Assembly (NCBI GenBank): GCA_002914805.1
Contig: JXTB01000187.1
Span: forward strand, 208,473 to 272,472
Source: Parasponia andersonii
Taxonomy: Eukaryota > Streptophyta > Magnoliopsida > Rosales > Cannabaceae
Direction: 5' to 3'
Length of the DNA stretch: 64,000 nt
The translations under genes were made by a program, and so were the position numbers. The notes under the pieces are model-generated. The model was not told where the DNA came from and ran no database searches. It saw only the letters and a list, made by a program, of their open reading frames with translations. This document shows positions 60,400 through 64,000 of the stretch, piece by piece. Each line of letters begins with the position of its first letter. Positions within the stretch are counted from its first letter, which is position 1.

Positions 60400-63300
60400 C
60401 TCTTTTTCTTTGTCTGTTTTTAGTTTTTTTTTTTTATGAAATAACTCTTCCTTTTTAGAGGATAATTTCTCACCTAAATTGATAGTTTCAAGTCATTTTA
60501 TTATTAATTGCTTCAAATTTCAAATGACTTGGACTTTTTTTTTTTTGAAGCCGTGACTTAGACTAGCTAGTTTTTAAACTGCTTATCAAAGTTCGGGTAT
60601 AATTTTGGGTAAACTAATTCAACATTTTTACCTCATTTATATTACTTATTCGTAATCTTTTGTTGCTGGCTGCACGTAAATTCTCTAATTTTAAGCCGTA
60701 AGTTTCAAGTTTATGGACTTAATGTAGTAAAATCATAAACAAATAAGTAAAGAACATCTATTTTATTTGTAATTAAAAGGTTTTGCCGCAACCAAATCAA
60801 ACAAGAACCTTGAGAACCATTCCAAATCAAAACATTGACTTACCAAATACAAGAAAAAAAAAAGAATCTTGTGATATACTTTGATTTTATTGTTGGAAAA
60901 ATGGTGGAAGACACCATTGTCATGAACCATTTTAGAACATAAAATTGAGCAGAACTAATATATTATTTTTGATAAGTCACGGTGGATGTTTGATCTACTA
61001 CTCTAATACTTCAAAATTATATACTCATATGTTCAAAATAAACTTTAGATAAATGATAAATTGATGCTTAAAATTCACTCATTAACATAGAAAAATGCTA
61101 TGGAATAGTTAGTGACTCTAGTCTTATATTAAATGGAAATAAAAAACTTTCGCATTTAGAGCCTATATAAACAAGCTTAGGTTCTTCCATTTAATTAATC
61201 ATACCTCGAGGAATCTACCCCTTGTGAATAAGAAATTTGTAGTCAAAAGTTCTCTCATTAGTATAGAAAAATACTATGGAATAGTTAGTGAATTTTGTTC
61301 CACATTGAATGGAAATAAAAAAAAAAATTTCTCATTCATCCCCAAATCAAATAAATCTAAAAATCCACATAAAAAATCTATCAAATAAATCCATGTAATT
61401 GATTTTGAAATACTCAAAAGTATAGATCAAGAATTTGCTTAGTACTCGAAGAGTATCCCCATGTATTTGAATGTATTTGATTTTGAAGTACTCATAAAAG
61501 TAGATCAAGAATCGCTTAATACTCAAAGAGTAGATCAAGAATACCATTGCTTAGCACTCGAAAAGTATATCAAAAATATCATATGCGAATAGATAAGTGT
61601 GTACTTGATTTTAAAGTACTATAAAACAGAAGCCTTTAGGATCACTCTTCATTACTTAAGCAGCTTCTACAACTTTCTTATCTGCAGGCATGAGTGACAA
61701 GTGGGAAAAACCAAAACCATGGGCGGCTGCAGAGAACACTTTCGCTAGAACTTAAAAATTCATGAACCGCACACCCATCTTATCCCTTCTCTTACGCTTG
61801 AGATAAGGAATTTGGAGGCCACCACACTCCCCAATACAAACAAAAAAAATATACACAAGTGTAAATATCAATTAAATCATATTCAACATTATTCTGATTC
61901 TTTCTTCTCGCAATGCTAAAAGTAGTGTTCACACTGCCAAAAAAAAAAGAAGAAAATCAAAGAAAAATAAAAGTGATCCCTAAAAAGTAAAATCCTTCCT
62001 TGATCATCACAGGAATCCTCACGAAAAGCTACCCTTTCGTGGTGGATTTTCTTTCTAATTGACAATGTAATTCTTTAATCGAGAGATTCTAAGGTACTAT
62101 TATTAAAAGAAAAAAAAAGACAAAAAGACGAGAAAAGAATTTGATTAATATCTCTTTACTTACTTATGTCCAAATTATAATGCCACTCCTGAAGTTCAAA
62201 AAAATTGGAGACACAACTCGAGAAAAATTCTATTTTGACCATTACAGTTTTCATTTTATGATGACTTGTAACCATTTAAACAATATTTGTTTGTTTAAAT
62301 TAAAATGGTGTATAACTAAATGATTATAATTTTGTTGTTGCTTTACTCTCTTTTAATAGCCTTAGGAGGTGTCGTTGTATATTATTTTAGTTCAAGGCTG
62401 TCATTGTATTTCTCATTTTTAAAGGATAGGTTACTACGTTTTTTTTGATGCAAACATTTTCATTAGATTTTTCAATACATATATTACTCAATTATGATAT
62501 CATGATTGTATGGATTGATGAGGTCTATAACATTCCGCAACCCCACTTTCAATGATAACCTCTCCCCTTTTCTTATATTTGTTTTTAATTTATAGTTGTC
62601 TTTTTGGCTGATCACATAGTTTGGAAAAACCCAAAAAATACCCCAATCAAGCTCAACCAGATTCGGACTCAACCAAATCAACTTGACTCGCCAAATCAAG
62701 CTTGTTTGGGTCTAATTAGGTTGAACCCAGTTACGGTCGACTGGAACAATCAAGTTCGACCAAAATTTTCGCAGACTCCTGATTTTCAAACCAAAAAATC
62801 AAGGTTTTAGATTTGAAATCGTCATTTACATGTTTAGTTTCAATTAAACCATCCACATCTAAAAAATCTAAATTATAAATAGGATTTTAACTTGTATATA
62901 TGTCGAATTTTTATTTTTAAGAAAAATTTGAGAGGATTTTGAGGTTTTAGGGAAAAGAGAAGGATTGAGAATATAAAAAATTTCATTAAAGAGAAAATTA
63001 GTGAACTAGATACCAATTTTAAAAAGTTAAAAAAACAAAAAAAAAAAATTCTCATTAAAAGTCATATTGCTTAACGGTCATTGATTGGATTTCCGATGAC
63101 GTATTGGCTGATATGGTTTCTATTTAAATAAAATTCCAATATTTACCCCAGAAATTGGTAATTCCTAACAAAAGCCTTTATTGGTATTATAGTTTTCTTA
63201 ATTATTTGCCTTGGTTTTAAATTCCTACCCTTAACTTAGATTTTGTCTAAAGCATCTATAAGAAGCTGAAAAAGGGTGTCAATGTGAATGAAACTTGGGC

Positions 63301-64000
63301 ATTTAAAAGTTGTTCAAAGTGATTCTTTGAAGGGTAGAGAAAAGTAATGAACCAAGTTGAAAAGTAATGAACCAAGTTGATAATTCTACTTTACAGGTTT
63401 TAATAATGTGTCATTGTGGGGCGTCTTCTTCTGCACCAATATAATCAATTAAGCTAAGAATCTAATCTTAATATAAAATTCGGAGATACCCTTTAGGCTT
63501 TAAGGTTCCAATGTACTATGTTAGAGATTGGAGAGAGAGAACTTTTGAAGCCCATGCGTAATGAAAGGCTATCGTTTTAAATTGAAAAAAGGGGATAATA
63601 AACCATATTTGTGACCAGAAAGAAAAAGAAAAAGAGAGGGAAATGAGGTGCATATTAGCCAAGTTCCTTTCGCAAAGGAAGTAATGCTCGTTGATCTACA
63701 TTTGAATGTGATGCACAGGCAACAATATTTGACATGAAATGTTTAACTAAACCAACCACCTCGGTTTGTCTTTACTAGTGGTAGTTGGAAGTTGGAATTC
63801 GACCAAAGCAAGGATTTTTTTTTTAAATAAAATGAAAAGGTGGAAAGAGAGGACTAAATAGAGAGAATTTGGTCTTCTAGAGAAATAAATATAAAAGTAA
63901 AAAGCAAATGAAGCAAAAATATGTTTGGTGAGGATACTATAGTCTAAACTGTATACTGAGTCAACCAAATTAATCAAATTAAAAAGTATATCTTTTTATT
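60400..64000. other. AT-rich intergenic stretch to the window end
   Basis: No gene recognised. 61080-61325 holds a diverged repeat (AAAAATGCTATGGAATAGTTAGTG at ~61090 and AAAAATACTATGGAATAGTTAGTG at ~61266). 61395-61625 holds degenerate ~77 bp units with TTGATTTTGAAGTACTC and AGTAGATCAAGAAT. 63344-63383 is a 20 bp sequence twice in tandem (AAAGTAATGAACCAAGTTGA). Short open frames are unremarkable. Confidence 0.5.

Noticed and set aside
62484-62810. Open frames with repeated Asn/Pro (QIRTQPNQLDSPNQA)
   Set aside because: Low-complexity AACCAAATCAA-type text, no domain, opposite strand equally open.
1-64000. tRNA, rRNA, snoRNA genes or CRISPR-like arrays
   Set aside because: None could be recognised by eye on either strand; a covariance-model scan would be needed to exclude tRNA or snoRNA genes, and CRISPR arrays are not expected in plant nuclear DNA.

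Overview
This is nuclear DNA of a dicot plant. It is very AT-rich, its genes are intron-containing with GT/AG junctions, and the gene families and transposon types are all plant ones. The rosid-like feel of the proteins is only an impression. There are four convincing host protein genes, one host pseudogene fragment and much transposon debris. Four isolated N characters (21338, 30523, 36419, 60367) look like contig joins or unresolved bases.

Layout: 1-3.7 kb is a non-autonomous DNA element with ~660 bp inverted ends (MULE/foldback type). 5.3-8.3 kb is a broken, non-autonomous Ty3-type LTR element on the minus strand. 13.6-17.2 kb (+) is a five-exon DUF630/DUF632 gene (NRG2/REL2 type). 21.3-30.5 kb is a block bounded by two Ns whose ends carry an identical 1503 bp direct repeat; inside it, on the minus strand, lies a complete seven-exon peroxisomal acyl-CoA oxidase gene (ACX2 type). 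34.9-36.7 kb (+) is a four-exon gene for an unnamed plant protein with a textbook destruction box near its N-terminus. 44.3-49.5 kb is a hAT transposon with TIRs, an 8 bp target duplication and a decayed BED/hAT transposase. Directly beside it, 49.7-50.1 kb (-), is a truncated COI1-like F-box pseudogene. 51.5-52.7 kb is a probable solo LTR. 53.8-53.9 kb is a short near-perfect foldback. 56.9-57.9 kb (+) is an intact AP2/ERF gene of the RAP2.4 / DREB A-6 type with an ACGTG-rich promoter. The rest is AT-rich intergenic DNA holding a small MITE-like family, short tandem duplications and microsatellites.

The host genes do not form a pathway. They cover nitrate/vascular-type signalling (DUF632), fatty-acid beta-oxidation (ACX2), a possibly cell-cycle-degraded unknown protein, and stress transcription (ERF). 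No clearly new multi-gene system is visible. The items most worth a second look are the N-bounded terminally redundant ACX2 block, the D-box protein, the 41-43 bp foldback, the MITE-like family and a 16-base match to a universal M13 sequencing primer at 53264. Exon boundaries were worked out by hand from reading frame and GT/AG sites; family names come from recognising the protein sequences, not from a database search.
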